From Pandoraea norimbergensis (GTDB lineage Bacteria > Pseudomonadota > Gammaproteobacteria > Burkholderiales > Burkholderiaceae), in the NCBI RefSeq assembly GCF_001465545.3, contig NZ_CP013480.3, positions 2,728,001 through 2,792,000 of the forward strand: a DNA stretch of 64,000 nt, read 5' to 3'. The notes under the pieces were generated by a model. That model worked only from the letters and a program-made list of their open reading frames with translations. It searched no databases and was not told where the DNA came from. This document shows positions 61,295 through 64,000 of this stretch, piece by piece; position 1 is the first letter of the stretch, and each line of letters begins with the position of its first letter. Position numbers and translations under genes: made by a program.

Positions 61295-61426
61295 GTCCCC
61301 CGTTATACGAGGCGAAGACCTGCCGTTGACGATCCGAATGACTTCAGTTGGCCATTTTATTTAGGGACGCGAGATTGTCAACGCGGCGCAGGACGCTCGT
61401 CAAAGCGCCAGCCCGGTTACGTCAAG

Positions 61427-63205
61427 TCATTGAAGCACGATGCCGCTCACGTCTTGTGCACGCGCAGCCGCTGCGGCCAATCGTTGGGGATCATTACCGT
61501 GGACACGCAGCAATGCGTCACCGGCTCGCACCGATTGCCCCGTGGCGCAAAGCAGATCGACACCCGCGCCCATGTCGGTGGGTCCGCCAGCGTCGCGGGC
61601 AATGCCGGAGACTTCCCAGCCATCAATGGAAGCCACTACGCCGTCTGCCTGTGCAACGATGTCGACGAACGAAGCAGCGGGCATGGCGAAATCTTTTCGG
61701 CCTTGCGCATCGACAATGCGCTCGAAGGCGCGTCGCGCTTCGCCGCTCGCCAGCAGTTGTTCTGCGGTGGCGTGCGCCTTCACAAGATCACCGCCCAGTG
61801 CCGGATGCCACGACAGAATGCGGGCCGCAAACGTCAACGCCTTGGCGCGCAGATCCTTGGGGGCAGTCGCATCGTTGTCGAGCACCTGTAGCACGTCGCG
61901 CAGTTCCAGCGCAGGGCCGATGCCGCGGCCGATCGGTGCGCGTCCGTCGGTGGCGAACGCCTGCACGGTCATGCCCAACGCCGCGCCCACACGTTCAAAG
62001 AGTGCGCCCAACTTTCGCGCTTGCGCCTCATCCGTCATCTTCGCTTGCGGCCCCCAAGGGAGGTCGACGACGACATGCGTGGAGCCTGCGCAGAACTTCT
62101 TCGACAGAATCGACGCCACCGACCAGCGGCGAGTATCGAGCCTGAGCGGCCGCACCATCGCGTTGGTCACGTCGTCAACGCGCGAATGATTGAGCCGGCC
62201 GTTCCATACGATGCAGCCACCGGCTTGCTCGACGGCGGCACGTACCTCCGCGGCATCGAGATCCACCCGCGCCGCCGCTTCCATGGCGTCGGCAGTCCCG
62301 GCGGCAGAAGTGATGGCGCGTGATGATGTTTTCGGCATGCAAAGTCCGTACGCGACGACGAGCGGCACGACGATCAGCGTGATGCGACTGCCGGGCACAC
62401 CGCCCATGGAATGCTTGTCGACGACCATCGGCCGCCCCCAGTCGATGCGAGGCATCAACCGCGTTCGCGCCCGGGTGAGCGCAACGATCTCGTCATCGTC
62501 GATGTGCTCGATCAACAATCGCAGCAGCGCCTCGCCCTCATCCGGGGCGTAACGGTCATACATCAGATCGTCGAGCAGTTGTCCCCACGAGGCTTCATTG
62601 AGCGATACCCCCGTACGCTTGGCGTCAGCCAATTCGCGACTTTTTGGTGGCTGCGCACAGGCCTGCAACGCAGCGGTGAAGCGCGCGATGCCGACGTCGC
62701 TCGTGCTGTCGTTCGACACACGCACGAGCGGCACGCCGGCGGGATAAGCCGTCACGGTGCGAGCCAGCCGTGCAGCGATCTGTTCGGGTGTTTCGCGCCC
62801 GCGTCCTGCGATGCGCGCGGCGAGAACTTCCACCGGCGCGCTGACTTCCACAATAACCAGCCGCTGCACACGGCCGATGAGTTTGGGCAGGATGGCCCGC
62901 GAGCCATTGGCGACGACATGGCGGCCTTGCGCTAATACGTCACGCAAGCTGGCATCGAGCCCGTAATGCAGCCCGTGGGCTTGCCAGGTCACCAGAAACG
63001 CGCCCGCAGCATCACGTGCGGCGAACTCGGCCTCGGTGACACCGATGTGGGCTTCCCCCGGGGCATCGTCAGCGCGCGTGATGGTGCGCGTCGCGAAGAC
63101 GAAGCGGCCGCCATCGGTCAGGCACGTGCGTGCGCCGTCGATCAGCGTATCCTTGCCGGCCCCGCTGGGGCCGACCACGAAGAAGAATATCCCGGGGAGC
63201 GTCAT
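61427..63205 (-). CDS. Fusion of PhnN-like ribose 1,5-bisphosphate kinase and type-2 thymidine/AMP phosphorylase
   Basis: A 592-residue two-domain protein. Residues 1-185 are PhnN-like: FFFVVGPSGAGKDTLIDGAR (P-loop), RFVFATRTITRADDAPGEAH and a lid with RETPEQIAARLART. PhnN makes PRPP from ribose 1,5-bisphosphate and ATP. Residues about 205-592 belong to the nucleoside phosphorylase family: MVVDKHSMGGVPGSRITLIV, then LCMPKTSSRAITSAAGTADA and GRAPIGRGIGPALELRDVLQ. The KTSSRAITSAAGTAD block is that of archaeal AMP phosphorylase and type-2 thymidine phosphorylase. AMP phosphorylase yields ribose 1,5-bisphosphate, the PhnN substrate. The type-2 N-terminal domain (about 80 residues) is replaced by PhnN. 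AAGGGAT precedes ATG 63205. It lies 16 bases after nadC. Confidence 0.88.
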   Translation of the reverse strand: MTLPGIFFFVVGPSGAGKDTLIDGARTCLTDGGRFVFATRTITRADDAPGEAHIGVTEAEFAARDAAGAFLVTWQAHGLHYGLDASLRDVLAQGRHVVANGSRAILPKLIGRVQRLVIVEVSAPVEVLAARIAGRGRETPEQIAARLARTVTAYPAGVPLVRVSNDSTSDVGIARFTAALQACAQPPKSRELADAKRTGVSLNEASWGQLLDDLMYDRYAPDEGEALLRLLIEHIDDDEIVALTRARTRLMPRIDWGRPMVVDKHSMGGVPGSRITLIVVPLVVAYGLCMPKTSSRAITSAAGTADAMEAAARVDLDAAEVRAAVEQAGGCIVWNGRLNHSRVDDVTNAMVRPLRLDTRRWSVASILSKKFCAGSTHVVVDLPWGPQAKMTDEAQARKLGALFERVGAALGMTVQAFATDGRAPIGRGIGPALELRDVLQVLDNDATAPKDLRAKALTFAARILSWHPALGGDLVKAHATAEQLLASGEARRAFERIVDAQGRKDFAMPAASFVDIVAQADGVVASIDGWEVSGIARDAGGPTDMGAGVDLLCATGQSVRAGDALLRVHGNDPQRLAAAAARAQDVSGIVLQ

Positions 63206-63221
63206 CGTCGATATCCCTTGA

Positions 63222-64000
63222 TCAGGCGTCGTCCAGACCGATATCGACGGCCGGGGCCGATTGCATGATCTTGCTCGTCGAGATGTAGTCGACGCCGGTT
63301 TCGGCGATCGGACGAATCGTCTCCAGACGAATGCCGCCCGAAGCCTCGACCTTGCACTTCCCGCCAATCATCGCAACCGCCTTCTTCATGTCTTCAACCG
63401 ACATGTTGTCGAGCATGATGACGTCTACGTCGGTCTCCAGTGCTTCAGCGACCTGATCGAGACGATCGCATTCGACTTCCACCTTGGTCAGCATCGGCAC
63501 GAGTTTTCGTGCGCGCGCCACGGCGGCCGTGATACTGCCGGAGACGGCGATGTGGTTGTCTTTGATCATCACGCCGTTATCCAGCCCCAGACGGTGGTTC
63601 AGCCCGCCGCCGCAGCTCACCGCATGCTTTTCCAGCATGCGCAGGCCGGGCGTCGTCTTGCGGCTGTCGAGCAGCCGAGCGCGCGTGCCTTCGATGGCAG
63701 CTACGTAGCGGGCCGTCTCGTTGGCGATGCCGCTCATGCGCTGCACGATGTTCAGTGCGGTGCGCTCCGCCGTGAGAATGCTGCGGGCATTGCCGGACAC
63801 ATGCAGCAAAATGGCACCCTTCGGGGCGTGCTGCCCGTCGCGCACCTTCACGTCGACCTTGAGCGTCGGGTCGTATCGCAGGAAAATTTGTGCCGCAACG
63901 TCGATGCCGGCAACGATCACCGGCTCGCGGGCATTCATCACGAAGGCACCCGTAGCAGATTCGTCGATCATCGTCTGCGCCGTGAGGTCGCAATAGCCGA
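63222..64000 (-). CDS. nadC: Nicotinate-nucleotide pyrophosphorylase (carboxylating), N terminus outside window
   Basis: A NadC protein of which 259 residues are visible; the frame runs past base 64000. The first codons visible read GYCDLTAQT, the D-L-T-A element of the N-terminal domain. LLDSRKTTPGLRMLEKHAV, then CGGGLNHRLGLDNGVMIKDN, and near the C terminus VEASGGIRLETIRPIAETGV all match quinolinate phosphoribosyltransferase. It joins quinolinate and PRPP to give NaMN, CO2 and PPi in de novo NAD synthesis. A ModD-type homologue is less likely. The PhnN-phosphorylase fusion follows at 16 bases, which could supply PRPP. The ATG 63971 is internal, not the start. Confidence 0.9.
   Translation of the reverse strand, partial: GYCDLTAQTMIDESATGAFVMNAREPVIVAGIDVAAQIFLRYDPTLKVDVKVRDGQHAPKGAILLHVSGNARSILTAERTALNIVQRMSGIANETARYVAAIEGTRARLLDSRKTTPGLRMLEKHAVSCGGGLNHRLGLDNGVMIKDNHIAVSGSITAAVARARKLVPMLTKVEVECDRLDQVAEALETDVDVIMLDNMSVEDMKKAVAMIGGKCKVEASGGIRLETIRPIAETGVDYISTSKIMQSAPAVDIGLDDA

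Noticed and set aside
63206..63367. A 54-residue extension of the PhnN-phosphorylase protein
   Set aside because: It overlaps nadC in another frame. The P-loop domain starts normally at ATG 63205 behind AAGGGAT.

Overview
The window is GC-rich bacterial chromosome, most likely from a beta-proteobacterium of the Burkholderiaceae (Pandoraea or a close relative). This rests on gene content: a beta-proteobacterial general porin, a DUF4148 protein, a CIRCE-controlled groESL operon and a czc-type RND system. It is an inference, because no rRNA or other taxonomic marker is present. I see no tRNA, rRNA, insertion sequence, integrase or CRISPR array. Coding density is high and no gap between genes exceeds 300 bases.

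Layout. 1-2308: tail of a DUF4287 gene, a RidA-family protein, a TauE/SafE exporter and a converging HTH/S24-type repressor. 2309-6884: a sulfonate-use set (leaderless binding-protein-like protein, SsuD-type monooxygenase, exported SsuA-type binding protein, porin) with no ABC permease or ATPase, behind a repeated operator-like motif. 6926-8975: groEL/groES behind a CIRCE element. 9120-14226: a LysR regulator, a 55-residue membrane protein, and an amidase locus made of an AraC regulator fused to a formamidase-type enzyme, two XapX membrane proteins and a stand-alone formamidase. 14405-24445: an alpha/beta hydrolase, a DUF4148/DUF2846 pair, czcCBA and a two-component system. The DUF4148 and czc promoters carry the same metal-regulator-like box with identical geometry.

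24417-28754: an ECF sigma factor and anti-sigma factor next to a DUF3455 lipoprotein, a chalcone-isomerase-like protein, a lipocalin and a divergent hydrolase. Three promoters here share CTGCATCC-N17-GTA, which defines a local sigma regulon. 28822-35483: two DUF1254/DUF1214 exported proteins and a large autotransporter. 35583-45532: a leftward series with an MCE (PqiB-like) protein, a glycine-zipper protein, a SphA-like outer-membrane protein, a membrane spermidine-synthase-like protein, a sulfatase, a HAD lipoprotein and a formylglycine-generating enzyme with a Tat signal. 45776-57607: a divergent operon of MoxR, DUF58, DUF4381, two VWA proteins (the second with TPRs), BatD, a coiled-coil protein and four beta-barrel outer-membrane proteins. 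The autotransporter and the MoxR operon share an AGTAATT-N2-AATTACT palindrome upstream.

57660-64000: an argininosuccinate-lyase-family protein with a signal peptide, its divergent LysR regulator, a PAP2-family membrane phosphatase, a fusion of PhnN (ribose 1,5-bisphosphate kinase) with a type-2 thymidine/AMP phosphorylase, and nadC running off the window. The fusion together with nadC suggests a route from a nucleoside monophosphate through ribose 1,5-bisphosphate to PRPP, which NadC would consume.

The strongest candidates for new biology are the AraC-formamidase fusion with its XapX pair, the PhnN-phosphorylase fusion beside nadC, the sulfatase/exported-FGE set opposite the MoxR-Bat-outer-membrane operon, and the secreted argininosuccinate-lyase homologue.
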